DNA of 64,000 nt, from NCBI RefSeq assembly GCF_902364365.1, contig NZ_CABJDN010000009.1:248001-312000 (forward strand), given 5' to 3'. This DNA comes from Bacteroides intestinalis. Lineage in GTDB: Bacteria > Bacteroidota > Bacteroidia > Bacteroidales > Bacteroidaceae. Below are positions 9,121 to 18,212 of this stretch, piece by piece. The position numbers were made by a program, and so were the translations under genes. Position 1 is the first letter of the stretch. Each line of letters opens with the position of its first letter. Under the pieces are notes generated by a model. It ran no database searches. It worked only from the letters and a program-made list of their open reading frames with translations, and was not told the DNA's origin.

Positions 9121-9393
9121 ATGGAAATGAAATTTTGCCAAAGTTGCGGAATGCCGCTCACATCCGATGAAGTATGCGGAACAAATGCTGACGGTAGCCT
9201 CAGCGCAGATTATTGTACTTACTGCTATCAGCAAGGTAAATTCGCGCAAGACTGCACCATGGATGAAATGATAGAACATTGTGCCCAGTTTGTAGAAGAA
9301 TTCAATAAAGACTCGGAACAGAAGGTAACTAAAGAAGAAGCTATTGCGATGATGAAGCAAGAGTTTCCGAAATTGAAACGCTGGCAAGCATAA
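9121..9393 (+). CDS. Small putative zinc-ribbon protein
   Basis: A 90-residue protein. Residues 4-45 contain CQSCGMP and, after about 25 residues, CTYC, which form a four-cysteine zinc ribbon of the PF12674 type. The C-terminal half is helical. Family members occur beside acetyltransferases and regulators; the function is unknown. The next gene starts 3 bp after its stop, so the two form an operon. Confidence 0.82.
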   Translation: MEMKFCQSCGMPLTSDEVCGTNADGSLSADYCTYCYQQGKFAQDCTMDEMIEHCAQFVEEFNKDSEQKVTKEEAIAMMKQEFPKLKRWQA

Positions 9394-9396
9394 ATA

Positions 9397-9705
9397 ATGT
9401 CCCGCATCGAACAGGAAAAACAAACCGTGGAACAAATGATCCGCCTCTACTGCCGGAAGAAAGAGGGGAACGAAACTTTGTGCCCGCAATGCAGGGAAGT
9501 GTTGGAATATGCACATGCACGGTTGTCACGTTGTCCATTCGGAGAAAAGAAAGGTACTTGCCGACTCTGTACCATACATTGTTACAAACCGGAGATGCGG
9601 GAACAGATGAGAGAAATCATGAGATGGGCAGGGCCAAGAATGTTATTGTATCATCCGGTAGCGGCTATTCGGCATTTGTGGCAGGAATATATCAGGAAGA
9701 AATAA
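9397..9705 (+). CDS. YgbA-like protein (nitrous oxide-stimulated promoter family)
   Basis: The 102-residue protein matches the YgbA family (PF11756): an N-terminal helix, then CPQCREVLEYAHARLSRCP, CRLCTIHCY and a final PRMLLYHPVAAIRHL. Seven conserved cysteines suggest metal or Fe-S binding. In enterobacteria ygbA is induced by nitrosative stress; that is family knowledge, not something visible here. It directly follows the zinc-ribbon gene. Confidence 0.85.
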   Translation: MSRIEQEKQTVEQMIRLYCRKKEGNETLCPQCREVLEYAHARLSRCPFGEKKGTCRLCTIHCYKPEMREQMREIMRWAGPRMLLYHPVAAIRHLWQEYIRKK

Positions 9706-9717
9706 AGAATACATCAC

Positions 9718-9798
9718 AAATTACACGGATATTCACAGATTTAATAATGAAGCTTCAGTAAAGCTCTTCTTCTTAATCTGTGAATATCCGTGTAATTT
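9718..9798. terminator. 24-bp perfect inverted repeat, bidirectional terminator
   Basis: Bases 9718-9741 are an exact reverse complement of 9775-9798, with a 33-nt loop. The repeat separates the YgbA gene from the convergent MaoC gene. The arm contains the phrase ACACGGATATTCACAG, similar in style to the hairpin at 3311-3381. Confidence 0.7.
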
Positions 9799-9812
9799 AT
9801 AATGAAAGAATT

Positions 9813-10277
9813 TTAATTGAAATAATACAAGAATACTGCAATTCCATCAAGTGCCTTCTTCGGTTGGTCTTTTATCTCAATCGTAAATTTAATCTCAGCC
9901 TTTGCCACACCGCGCAAGTTTGTCAATGAGTGCAGTTTAGCAACCAAACGAATACTTTGTCCCGACAATACCGCCTGACCGAACTTCATCTGATCCATAC
10001 CATAATTAACCATCATCTTCAGGTTGTTCACCTCAATAATTTGGTTCCACAAATACGGCAACATAGACAAAGTAAGATAGCCATGCGCAATAGTAGTCTT
10101 GAAATGGCTCTCTGTTTTAGCACGTTCCGTATCTACATGTATCCACTGATGATCCAACGTAGCATCAGCAAACAGATTGATACGTTCCTGCGAAAGTTCC
10201 ACATAATCGGAAACACCAATTTGCTGGCCTACCAGCTTTTCAAAATCCTCATACGAGTTGATAATTACTTTTTCCAT
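9813..10277 (-). CDS. MaoC-family hydratase
   Basis: A 154-residue single hot-dog domain. It carries the (R)-hydratase signature ADATLDHQWIHVDTERA, in which the Asp and His are the catalytic pair, followed by IAHGYLTLSMLP. It likely hydrates or dehydrates an enoyl-CoA-type substrate in fatty acid metabolism. It is monocistronic. The 306-bp gap to the next gene (10278-10583) has no convincing gene; only the K+ channel promoter box is seen there. Confidence 0.88.
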   Translation of the reverse strand: MEKVIINSYEDFEKLVGQQIGVSDYVELSQERINLFADATLDHQWIHVDTERAKTESHFKTTIAHGYLTLSMLPYLWNQIIEVNNLKMMVNYGMDQMKFGQAVLSGQSIRLVAKLHSLTNLRGVAKAEIKFTIEIKDQPKKALDGIAVFLYYFN

Positions 10278-10557
10278 TATTCTCTTTTTATATTTAATAG
10301 TTTCTACGGTTGATAATCCTAACCATAATCATTATGATAAATCATTGACCGATACCGGCGGCTTCACTTGTTACTACACATACTTTATTCATACGCTCTT
10401 TATTTTAAGTATGATGAACAAAACCCCGATAACGAAGGTTATTATTCGATTCATGGTTGTTTACTTTTAAATCGTGAAAACAGGTAACAAATATACTCCA
10501 TATTCCAGCAAGTTACAAAAAGTCAAGTACCCTTTTTCTCATTCGGAAAGGTTTTCT

Positions 10558-10565
10558 TACTTTTG
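10558..10565 (+). promoter_or_regulatory. -7 promoter box TACTTTTG for K+ channel gene
   Basis: TACTTTTG fits TAnnTTTG and lies 18 nt before the ATG at 10584. Confidence 0.45.
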
Positions 10566-10583
10566 TAACAAACATTGTGACAC

Positions 10584-11441
10584 ATGAAACTGAAAGATAA
10601 ATTCACAGAACTGATGCATAATCAGGCTTTGAAACGAAAACTATATGTCATCATATTCGAAGCTGACACACCGGCCGGGAAGCTATTCGACGTTACCCTG
10701 ATCTGGTGCATATTGCTTAGCGTGGGACTTGTGATCCTGGAAAGCCTGCAAGGATTGCCGGTATGGCTGAAAACTCCATTCATTGTTATGGAGTATTTAC
10801 TGACCGCTTTCTTTACTTTCGAATATATCACCCGGTTGTATTGTTCGCCCAAACCTTCCAAATACGCTTTCAGTGCTTTCGGCATCATCGACTTGCTGGC
10901 AACGCTGCCGCTTTATCTCGCTTTCCTGTTTCCCGGGGCACGCTATCTGCTTGTTATACGGGCATTCCGCCTGATACGGGTATTCCGCGTCTTCAAGTTA
11001 TTCAACTTCTGGATAGAAGGACAAATGCTACTGACAGCACTACGAGACAGTAGCAAGAAAATCGCAGTTTTCTTTATGTTTGTGGTTATTCTGGTGATAT
11101 CTATCGGAACACTGATGTACATGATTGAAGGAGGAAAGCCTAACACGCAGTTCAGCAATATTCCCAACAGTATTTATTGGGCCTGCGTCACGCTTACCAC
11201 GGTAGGTTACGGAGATATAACTCCTGTCACCGCCCTGGGGAAATTCCTTTCGGGTTGTGTCATGCTGATAGGTTACACTATTATTGCAGTACCCACCGGC
11301 ATAGTTTCCGTATCGCTGATGAAAAGACATGAAAAGAATGTAGCAAGAGAGTGCCCCAACTGTCACAGGCGAGGACACGAAGAAAGTGCACAGTTCTGTA
11401 AGTATTGCGGATCATCACTTGATAAAGCCCCTAAAGAATAG
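10584..11441 (+). CDS. Voltage-gated-type potassium channel with C-terminal zinc ribbon
   Basis: A 285-residue six-helix ion transporter. Segment S4 carries regularly spaced arginines (RAFRLIRVFRVFKL), and the pore loop has the K+ selectivity filter TTVGYGDITP. After the last helix there is a short cytoplasmic tail with CPNCHRRG and CKYCGSS, a four-cysteine zinc ribbon. The fold and filter identify a tetrameric K+ channel of the inner membrane. The zinc-ribbon tail is a feature of several bacterial members and may gate or assemble the channel. Confidence 0.9.
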   Translation: MKLKDKFTELMHNQALKRKLYVIIFEADTPAGKLFDVTLIWCILLSVGLVILESLQGLPVWLKTPFIVMEYLLTAFFTFEYITRLYCSPKPSKYAFSAFGIIDLLATLPLYLAFLFPGARYLLVIRAFRLIRVFRVFKLFNFWIEGQMLLTALRDSSKKIAVFFMFVVILVISIGTLMYMIEGGKPNTQFSNIPNSIYWACVTLTTVGYGDITPVTALGKFLSGCVMLIGYTIIAVPTGIVSVSLMKRHEKNVARECPNCHRRGHEESAQFCKYCGSSLDKAPKE

Positions 11442-11496
11442 AAAGACTTTCATACTAAATCATATTGGCAAATAATAACGCATAGAAATATATAAA

Positions 11497-11922
11497 ATGG
11501 AACAAAGTTTTGTTACTCAAAGAGAATTTACCCTACGTCCCCGTGCACGTGGTTTTCACTTGATAACGGATGAAATAATCCGTAACCTGCCGCGTCTGCC
11601 GCAAGCCGGAATCTTACATCTGTTCATCAAGCATACCAGCGCCGGGCTTAGCATCAATGAAAATGCTGATCCGGATGTCCAGACTGACATGGAAGCCATC
11701 TTCAACCACCTGGTGAAAGAACGGGAACCTTACTATATGCATACCTGTGAAGGAGATGACGACATGCCCGCCCATGCCAAATCGACCCTGACAGGTAATA
11801 GTCTCAGCATACCTATCACTGATGGTAGACTGAATATGGGTATCTGGCAAGGTATATACCTCTGTGAATTCCGCAATCGTGGCGGTGGAAGAAAAATAGT
11901 AGCAACCGTCATCGGGCAATAG
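11497..11922 (+). CDS. YjbQ-family protein (secondary thiamine-phosphate synthase enzyme)
   Basis: A 141-residue UPF0047/YjbQ protein. Diagnostic segments are FIKHTSAGLSINENADPDV and SIPITDGRLNMGIWQGIYL, with the conserved His, Asp and Arg residues of the metal pocket. E. coli YjbQ has weak thiamine-phosphate synthase activity, probably not its real job. It begins a run of three closely packed rightward genes. Confidence 0.9.
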   Translation: MEQSFVTQREFTLRPRARGFHLITDEIIRNLPRLPQAGILHLFIKHTSAGLSINENADPDVQTDMEAIFNHLVKEREPYYMHTCEGDDDMPAHAKSTLTGNSLSIPITDGRLNMGIWQGIYLCEFRNRGGGRKIVATVIGQ

Positions 11923-11927
11923 AATAT

Positions 11928-12389
11928 ATGAAAACAAACAATCTTCCTACAAATATCTTCGTCGCCACGGAGAAAGATTATCCCGAACTCTCTGAACTTT
12001 GGGAAGCATCCGTACGCAGTACGCATCACTTTCTGAGTGAAGAAGATATTCAATACTACAAACCTCTGGTACAGGACGTTTATTTCCCCGCAGTGCAACT
12101 CTATATTATAAAGAATAAAGACAACCGCATCAGTGGTTTTCTGGGACTAAGCGACGATTTAATAGAAATGCTGTTTATCCACCCCGACGAACAGGGAAAA
12201 GGATATGGCAAGACATTATTAGAGTTTGCCGTAAACGAACGAGGTTTCCGCAAAGTGGATGTCAACGGACAAAACGAACAGGCTTTCCGCTTCTACCGTA
12301 ACAGGGGCTTTGAAGTAATAAGCCGGGATGAAACAGATGCGCAAGGCAAGCCCTTTCCCATCCTGCACATGCAATTAACAAACTACTAA
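11928..12389 (+). CDS. GNAT-family N-acetyltransferase
   Basis: A 153-residue acetyltransferase with the acetyl-CoA loop DEQGKGYGKTLLEFAV at about residues 85-100 and the FYRNRGFEVISRDETDAQG end found in the YjaB-like group. The substrate is unknown. It starts 5 bp after the YjbQ stop and is followed 10 bp later by the dehydrogenase gene, so the three are probably one operon. Confidence 0.86.
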   Translation: MKTNNLPTNIFVATEKDYPELSELWEASVRSTHHFLSEEDIQYYKPLVQDVYFPAVQLYIIKNKDNRISGFLGLSDDLIEMLFIHPDEQGKGYGKTLLEFAVNERGFRKVDVNGQNEQAFRFYRNRGFEVISRDETDAQGKPFPILHMQLTNY

Positions 12390-12399
12390 CATAGAAAGC

Positions 12400-13125
12400 A
12401 TGAAACGAGCCATTATTATAGGAGCCACCTCCGGCATAGGAGAAGAAGTTGCCAAACTGCTAATTCAGCAAGGTTGGCACATCGGTATTGCCGGAAGACG
12501 GGAAGAAGCATTGGAGAAACTGCAAGCCACCGCCCCCGGGCAAATAGTAATCCAACGTCTGGACGTAACAGATGCGGATGCCCCCACCCTGCTGGAAACA
12601 CTTATCCGGAAGTTAGGTGGCATGGATTTGTTCTTCCTCAGCTCCGGCATAGGTAGCCAGAACCCGGAACTGAAGCCTGAAATAGAACTAAATACCGCCC
12701 GTACCAACGTAGAAGGATTCACCCGCATGGTGACCGCCGCCTTCAATCACTTCAAAACCCAAGGAGGTGGGCACATCGCTGTCATCAGTTCCATTGCAGG
12801 CACCAAAGGATTGGGCATCGCCCCGGCCTATTCTGCGACAAAACGTTTCCAGAATACCTACATCGAAGCCTTGGCACAACTCTCCCGGATGCAACACTTG
12901 AATATCCATTTCACAGACATACGCCCGGGGTTCGTCGCTACCGACTTACTGAAAAGTGGTAAGTTCCCCATGCTGATGCAAGCCAATCAGGTAGCGAAGA
13001 GTATCGTCCGTGCCCTGAACCGGAAAAAACGGGTTATTGTGATTGACGGCAGATACCGTGTAGTTGTCTTTTTCTGGCGAATGATCCCGCGGTGGTTATG
13101 GGAAAGATTGCCTATAAAGAACTAA
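12400..13125 (+). CDS. Short-chain dehydrogenase/reductase
   Basis: A 241-residue NAD(P)-dependent oxidoreductase with a Rossmann fold. The nucleotide-binding motif is GATSGIGEEVAKLL at residues 7-20, the catalytic residues are in ISSIAG and YSATKRF (Tyr-x-x-x-Lys), and PGFVATD follows. The C-terminal hydrophobic and basic segment suggests loose membrane contact, as in DltE/YbbO-like members. The substrate is unknown. Confidence 0.88.
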   Translation: MKRAIIIGATSGIGEEVAKLLIQQGWHIGIAGRREEALEKLQATAPGQIVIQRLDVTDADAPTLLETLIRKLGGMDLFFLSSGIGSQNPELKPEIELNTARTNVEGFTRMVTAAFNHFKTQGGGHIAVISSIAGTKGLGIAPAYSATKRFQNTYIEALAQLSRMQHLNIHFTDIRPGFVATDLLKSGKFPMLMQANQVAKSIVRALNRKKRVIVIDGRYRVVVFFWRMIPRWLWERLPIKN

Positions 13126-13208
13126 GATTCGTTGTAAAGACAACATAGTTCTTGCCTCATTCCCGTAAATATTGTATATTCGACCTCGAACCAAACAAAC
13201 TTTTGAAA

Positions 13209-14189
13209 ATGAAAAAAAACTCAATACATATCCTGATAGTTACCTCAGTTGCTCTATGCACCGGTGCCACACTTCCATTTCTGTTTGGACACAGCACGAT
13301 AGACCCTGAACAGCAATCCGTTAAATCCGAAGTTCCTTATTGTGTCACCTCCCCTTCCGTACCGGATAAAATCACCTTTGCCGGACAGGAAATTGATCTG
13401 ACACGCTACGATCATCGTGAGCGTATGGACCGCGAACAAATGTCGTTCACCTATATGCACTCCACCACCATGCTCACCATCAAGCGTGCGAATCGCTTCT
13501 TTCCCATCATAGAACCCATATTGAAGGAAAACGGTGTACCCGATGATTTCAAATACCTCGCCGTAATAGAGAGCAACCTCAATACCCTTGCCCGTAGTCC
13601 GGCAGGAGCAGCCGGAATGTGGCAGTTCATGCAAACTACCGGACGCGAATTCGGTCTTGAAGTAAACCCCAATATCGACGAACGTTATCACGTGGAGAAA
13701 GCCACCCGTGCCGCGTGCAAGTATCTGAAAGATGCCTACCAAAGATATGGTAACTGGCTTTGCGTAGCCGCTGCTTACAATGGTGGACAAGGCCGCATCT
13801 CCTCTGAACTGAAAAAACAGCTCGTAGATCAAGCCGTAGATCTTTGGCTTGTAGAAGAAACTTCCCGTTACATGTTCCGCCTGCTTGCTGCCAAAGCTAT
13901 CATCAGTAATCCGCAGCGCTATGGCTTTTTGCTGAAACGGGAACATCTTTACCCGGCCATCCCCTATACAGAGGTCAATGTAACAACGAGTATCGACAAT
14001 CTGGCACAATTTGCCAAGAGTAAAGGCATTACCTACGCCCAACTGAAGGATGCCAACCCATGGCTGCGCGATAGTTCGTTACAAAACAAAAGCGGACGTA
14101 CATACGTTCTTAAAATACCGACACAGGCGGGAATGCACTATGATCCGAAGAAGACGGTGCCGCATAATAGGGCATGGGTTATAAATTAA
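13209..14189 (+). CDS. MltD-like lytic transglycosylase
   Basis: I choose the ATG at 13209 because a signal segment follows directly (MKKNSIHILIVTSVALC); the longer frame from 13152 adds 19 non-signal residues. The 326-residue product has an SLT goose-lysozyme-type domain at about residues 90-240, with the catalytic Glu in AVIESNLNTLARSPAGAAG, then MWQFM and AAAYNGG. The C terminus (FAKSKGITYAQLKDANPWLRD) resembles a degenerate LysM repeat. It would cleave peptidoglycan in the periplasm. Confidence 0.88.
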   Translation: MKKNSIHILIVTSVALCTGATLPFLFGHSTIDPEQQSVKSEVPYCVTSPSVPDKITFAGQEIDLTRYDHRERMDREQMSFTYMHSTTMLTIKRANRFFPIIEPILKENGVPDDFKYLAVIESNLNTLARSPAGAAGMWQFMQTTGREFGLEVNPNIDERYHVEKATRAACKYLKDAYQRYGNWLCVAAAYNGGQGRISSELKKQLVDQAVDLWLVEETSRYMFRLLAAKAIISNPQRYGFLLKREHLYPAIPYTEVNVTTSIDNLAQFAKSKGITYAQLKDANPWLRDSSLQNKSGRTYVLKIPTQAGMHYDPKKTVPHNRAWVIN

Positions 14190-14192
14190 GTA

Positions 14193-14360
14193 CTTTTCTT
14201 TTGTCTTGAGACAAAAGAAAAGATACCAAAAGAAAAACTCAAGGCTGCACTTCCGGGGCTACTCCGACACTGCCATTGCCGGAGTAGCTTCGGAGACGTA
14301 GCCGGTGCCTCTTTCTTTTTGGTATCTTTTTCTTTCGGGGCAAGCCGAAAGAAAAAGTAC
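14193..14360. repeat. Cluster of perfect hairpins downstream of the transglycosylase gene
   Basis: Three hairpins follow one another. The first has 13-bp perfect arms, 14193-14205 with 14210-14222. The second pairs CTACTCCG with CGGAGTAG around 14269-14288. The third pairs TTTTTCTTTCGG with CCGAAAGAAAAA near 14328-14357. The pyrimidine-rich arms of the first and third also match each other, and an almost perfect outer pairing joins the GATACC near 14222 with the GGTATC near 14320. It resembles a REP-type intergenic element and can act as a terminator. Confidence 0.65.
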
Positions 14361-14389
14361 AGTAACTTAAAACACAGAAAGGAGCCAAT

Positions 14390-15058
14390 ATGACATTAGA
14401 TTTCGATTTCGTACTCAGACTATTAGTAGCCGGCATCTTAGGTGCCATCATCGGCCTGGACAGGGAATACCGTGCCAAAGAAGCAGGATACCGTACTCAC
14501 TTTTTAGTATCGCTGGGCAGTGCCCTCATCATGATTGTTTCCCAATATGGCTTTCAGGACATTATCAAAGAAAACAGCGTCTCGCTGGACCCGAGCCGTG
14601 TAGCAGCCCAGGTAGTCAGCGGTATCGGTTTTATCGGTGCCGGTACCATCATATTACAAAAACAAATTGTCAGAGGACTGACTACTGCTGCCGGAATATG
14701 GGCTACAGCAGGCATCGGTCTGGCGGTTGGAGCCGGAATGTATGTAATAAGTATAGCTGCTACCCTGCTCACTCTGGCAGGATTGGAATTGCTCAGCATC
14801 CTTTTTAAAAGTGTAGGGATGAAAAGCTCTATGATAACGTTCTCTACTGGAAATAAGGATATCCTTAAGGAAGTTTCCGATCGCTTTAAATCCCGAAATT
14901 ATATGTTAGTCTCCTACAAAATGGAAAGATTAGGTTCCGGAGATACAGAAAGGTATATAGTGACTATGGTTATCAAATCCAAGCGGAGTAATGACGAAGG
15001 GCACATGCTGTCACTGATGCAGGAATGGCCGGATGTGACAGTAGAACAGATAGAATAA
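14390..15058 (+). CDS. MgtC/SapB-family membrane protein
   Basis: The 222-residue protein has four to five N-terminal membrane segments, the family signature GLDREYRAKEAGYRTH and the QVVSGIGFIGAGTII segment, and a cytoplasmic ACT-like C-terminal domain (residues about 145-222). MgtC proteins modulate ATP synthase or magnesium homeostasis; the exact role in Bacteroides is not known. It stands alone after the hairpin cluster. Confidence 0.9.
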   Translation: MTLDFDFVLRLLVAGILGAIIGLDREYRAKEAGYRTHFLVSLGSALIMIVSQYGFQDIIKENSVSLDPSRVAAQVVSGIGFIGAGTIILQKQIVRGLTTAAGIWATAGIGLAVGAGMYVISIAATLLTLAGLELLSILFKSVGMKSSMITFSTGNKDILKEVSDRFKSRNYMLVSYKMERLGSGDTERYIVTMVIKSKRSNDEGHMLSLMQEWPDVTVEQIE

Positions 15059-15063
15059 TCTTA

Positions 15064-15834
15064 TTACTGCTTCTCTGTCATGTGTTTCCAGTAACGTACA
15101 GGCATATCTTGTTTATGCTTCCGCGGATTCAGCCGTTCTTTGATGCAGATGGCTTTAAAGTATGTCTTCCAGAGTTGCTGAAAGAGTTTCTCGTCTTTAT
15201 CCATCAGGCTTTCATCCAGCATACCTGTGACCAGATGTCCCTCGCGTGAACCTTCGTCAAAGGTGACCTGACGTACTTCTTTCAAATCATAATAGAAGCC
15301 ATACGCCCGTTTTATGTCGTATATCAGCCAGGGCTGATCGGCAAAACGATCCTTAAAATGATCGATAGCCAGTGGCAGAGCATTCTTTTCCGGTTCTACC
15401 GCAGCAAAGAAGGTGCCGTCGGCAGCTTTCTGAAAACGGATAAACTGGAGCATACGAAGACGTTCCCAATCCACCCGCTTCCACATACGCGAGAATTCCA
15501 GCACATCCGGATCGGCAAAATTGGTTTCAATGGAACGGGGAGCATCAATCGCCTTACAGATATAGCGGAACAAAAGTATCGGAGTTTCCTGTTCCTCAGC
15601 CAGCCAACATTGGGCGAGGCAAGACAAAGCATCGGAAGAAAGTTTCTTTTGCAAACCACGCCATACCCGCTTTGCCTTTTCTTCTTCGGTGATTACCGTG
15701 AAGACTTCATCATGAAATAAAGGCAATGGCTCTCCTTCCGGAAACAATGCATCAGGAAAAACACGACGAGAATAAGCTTCAAAAACAGAAGTCAGCAAGC
15801 CCTCGAAAGTATTATCAAAAACAAATATATTCAT
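15064..15834 (-). CDS. Putative DNA repair protein, TIGR03915 type
   Basis: The 256-residue protein begins IFVFDNTFEGLLTSVFEAY, the hallmark N terminus of the TIGR03915 family, and ends with the family's RKHKQDMPVRYWKHMTEKQ. It is always found with a radical-SAM partner, here the next gene upstream. The pair is predicted to act in DNA modification or repair, with the radical-SAM partner carrying a helix-hairpin-helix; the reaction has not been established. The 14-bp spacing to the partner supports one operon. Confidence 0.88.
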   Translation of the reverse strand: MNIFVFDNTFEGLLTSVFEAYSRRVFPDALFPEGEPLPLFHDEVFTVITEEEKAKRVWRGLQKKLSSDALSCLAQCWLAEEQETPILLFRYICKAIDAPRSIETNFADPDVLEFSRMWKRVDWERLRMLQFIRFQKAADGTFFAAVEPEKNALPLAIDHFKDRFADQPWLIYDIKRAYGFYYDLKEVRQVTFDEGSREGHLVTGMLDESLMDKDEKLFQQLWKTYFKAICIKERLNPRKHKQDMPVRYWKHMTEKQ

Positions 15835-15848
15835 GGAAAGGAACTCTC

Positions 15849-17114
15849 TTAGTCGTGGAAATCAAGCAACAACTGCCTTTCGTCCACTTTCTTCTTATTC
15901 GGTTTCGTGATCAGCAAGCTGCGTACAGCTTGCGGAGTCATCTCATTCACTGTCTTCATGGGGAGTTCATGGCAGGTAATAAAGTACTGCGCCTTCTTCA
16001 TCACCACCCCTATCTTCTTCAACTCATAAAAACCTAACTTGGAAAAACGACGGGATGCCACAATCAATCTTGCAGACTTCACTCCGACACCCGGAATACG
16101 CAACAGCATCTCATAATCCGCCCGATTGATATCTACCGGAAACTGCTCCGGATGGCGCAAGGCCCACGACAGTTTAGGATCAATCTCCAGATCCAGGTCA
16201 GGATATGCATCATCCACAATTTCTTCCACCTTAAACTGGTAAAAGCGCATGAGCCAATCTGCCTGATATAAGCGGTTTTCACGCACCAGCGGTGGTTGCT
16301 TCAGGGCCGGCAGACGCGTATCATACGTATTCACGGAGATATAACCGGAATAATAAACACGTCTCATCGTAGGTCCTTTGTAAAGGGCAGATGAAAGGTA
16401 AAGAATATCTTTGTCTGTTTCCGCCGTAGCCCCTACGATCATTTGCGTACTCTGTCCGGCAGGGGCAAAACGTGGTGCATGGCGGTGTTTCTTCCGTTCC
16501 TCCGAACTTTCCAATACGCCCTGCTGAATATAGCGCATCGGTGCATATACACTCTTATGGTCTTTCTCCGGGGCAAGAAGTTTCAGATTCTCTTCTTTCG
16601 GTATTTCTACATTGACGCTGAGGCGGTCGGCATACAGACCTGCTTCGTTCACCAGTTCACGACTGGCACCTGGAATACTTTTCAAATGGATATAGCCATT
16701 GAAACGATGCACTGTGCGCAAGTCCTTTGCCACACGCACCAGGCGTTCCATAGTATAATCCGGACTCCGCACCACACCACTGCTCAGGAATAATCCTTCT
16801 ATATAATTGCGGCGATAGAACTCCATCGTCAGATCTACCAACTCGCTGACAGAAAGCGTAGCACGCGGCAAATCATTAGAGCGACGATTGATGCAATATG
16901 CACAGTCATAGATGCAATAGTTCGTCAACATTACTTTCAGTAGTGAAATGCAACGCCCGTCTTCAGCAAAACTATGGCAAATGCCCCAGCCGCCGACAGT
17001 ATTGCCCAGCATACCGGGTTTGTTAGAACGCACGGTACCGCTGGACGAGCATGAGACGTCATATTTTGCCGACTCTGCCAGTATTTTCAGTTTATTGAGG
17101 ACGTTTTCATTCAT
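15849..17114 (-). CDS. Putative DNA modification/repair radical SAM protein, TIGR03916 type
   Basis: A 421-residue radical-SAM enzyme. The Fe4S4 motif is Cys67-x3-Cys71-x2-Cys74 in CIYDCAYC. After the SAM barrel, residues about 330-370 form a helix-hairpin-helix DNA-binding motif (MLLRIPGVGVKSARLIVASR). This architecture and the neighbouring TIGR03915 gene identify the family. It probably repairs or modifies a DNA base; the substrate is unknown. Confidence 0.9.
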   Translation of the reverse strand: MNENVLNKLKILAESAKYDVSCSSSGTVRSNKPGMLGNTVGGWGICHSFAEDGRCISLLKVMLTNYCIYDCAYCINRRSNDLPRATLSVSELVDLTMEFYRRNYIEGLFLSSGVVRSPDYTMERLVRVAKDLRTVHRFNGYIHLKSIPGASRELVNEAGLYADRLSVNVEIPKEENLKLLAPEKDHKSVYAPMRYIQQGVLESSEERKKHRHAPRFAPAGQSTQMIVGATAETDKDILYLSSALYKGPTMRRVYYSGYISVNTYDTRLPALKQPPLVRENRLYQADWLMRFYQFKVEEIVDDAYPDLDLEIDPKLSWALRHPEQFPVDINRADYEMLLRIPGVGVKSARLIVASRRFSKLGFYELKKIGVVMKKAQYFITCHELPMKTVNEMTPQAVRSLLITKPNKKKVDERQLLLDFHD

Positions 17115-17243
17115 GATCTACCACATATACTTATAATCGGGTCAAATTTAGCAATTCAAAGAGAAGAAAACAAATAATCCTCTCTCAAACACTTTGCCAC
17201 TCTCTTTGTGTTACTTTGCAAAGTAATTTATTAAAGTAAAAGA

Positions 17244-18212
17244 ATGAGAAAGAAAAAACAGAATGCAGCATTGCATTCTTACATGAATGCAATTATCGGA
17301 AAGCTGAAAACTGACGGAAAATATCCTGCTGTACACACCTACACTGCCACGCTGAACTCCCTCACTGCGTGTTCCGAAGAGCAAAGAAGAGGGATGAGTA
17401 TCGGAGAAGTTTTCACCGTGGCACGGCTGAAAGAGTATCAAGACTGGCTGCGTGGGCGCAAAGCTGCATGGAACACTGTGTCCACCTACATGCGCACACT
17501 AAAGGCAGTGTACAACAGAGCGGTGAATGACCGGTTGACGGAGATTACCCCCAGCCTGTTCGATGATGTATACACCGGAGTGGAATCGCAAACCAAACGT
17601 GCACTGACGCAACGGCAAGCGCAAACCATACTCGACACGGACATCGAGACACTGCCGCCCGACGTTCAATGCACATACGCCTGCTTTGCACTGATGATCC
17701 TCCTGCGGGGAATGCCGTTCATAGATCTGGCACACCTGCGCAAGCAGGACCTGCGAGGAAATCTCATTGTCTATTGCCGCCACAAGACGGGACGGCAGAT
17801 AGTAGTCAGGATTACACCGAATGCCGGACGGCTACTGGAAAAGTTCCGACAAAAAATCCCAGAGTCCGGGTATCTGTTTCCTATATTGAACGACAAGACA
17901 AAAGACGGTAAGGAACTGCACAAACATTACCTGTGCGCGCTGAGGACTTTCAATCGGAAACTGGCGAAGCTGGCCAAAATACTGTTGCCAGAAGGGAAGT
18001 TAAGCTCATACACCCCCCGACACACGTGGGCGACCCTGGCATTCCATCGGGGAATAAATATCGGAATTATCAGCAAAGCATTGGGGCACTCCTCTATCAA
18101 AGTGACAGAAACGTACCTGAAGCCCTTTGAAAACGAGAAAGTAGATGTGGAAAATGAAAAATTGATTGCATTTATACTCAAGGGGAAGAACGAGGTATTA
18201 CTTACCAAGTAA
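17244..18212 (+). CDS. Tyrosine recombinase adjacent to an invertible promoter
   Basis: The 322-residue site-specific integrase has an N-terminal SAM-like core-binding domain (about residues 1-110) and a catalytic domain. The catalytic residues are Arg155 (LLRGMPFIDL), Lys181 (HKTG), Arg259 (YTPRHTWAT), His282 (LGHSS) and nucleophile Tyr291. The His usually found three residues before the second Arg is Tyr256. Its size and sequence match the small recombinases that head Bacteroides capsule operons and flip their promoters. The last codons and stop lie inside one arm of a 15-bp inverted repeat (18202-18216), which strongly suggests that it inverts the segment next to it. A TTACTTTG -7 box lies at 17211-17218. 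Confidence 0.85.
   Translation: MRKKKQNAALHSYMNAIIGKLKTDGKYPAVHTYTATLNSLTACSEEQRRGMSIGEVFTVARLKEYQDWLRGRKAAWNTVSTYMRTLKAVYNRAVNDRLTEITPSLFDDVYTGVESQTKRALTQRQAQTILDTDIETLPPDVQCTYACFALMILLRGMPFIDLAHLRKQDLRGNLIVYCRHKTGRQIVVRITPNAGRLLEKFRQKIPESGYLFPILNDKTKDGKELHKHYLCALRTFNRKLAKLAKILLPEGKLSSYTPRHTWATLAFHRGINIGIISKALGHSSIKVTETYLKPFENEKVDVENEKLIAFILKGKNEVLLTK

Noticed and set aside
13254..14042. 262-codon minus-strand frame opposite the transglycosylase gene
   Set aside because: Antisense shadow of a clear SLT-domain gene; no domain of its own.
17244..18212. Recombinase as the integrase of the large mobile element
   Set aside because: Its small size, its neighbouring inverted repeats and the promoter inside them fit a promoter-inverting enzyme better; element integrases are usually near 400 residues. 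It cannot be fully excluded without the other end.
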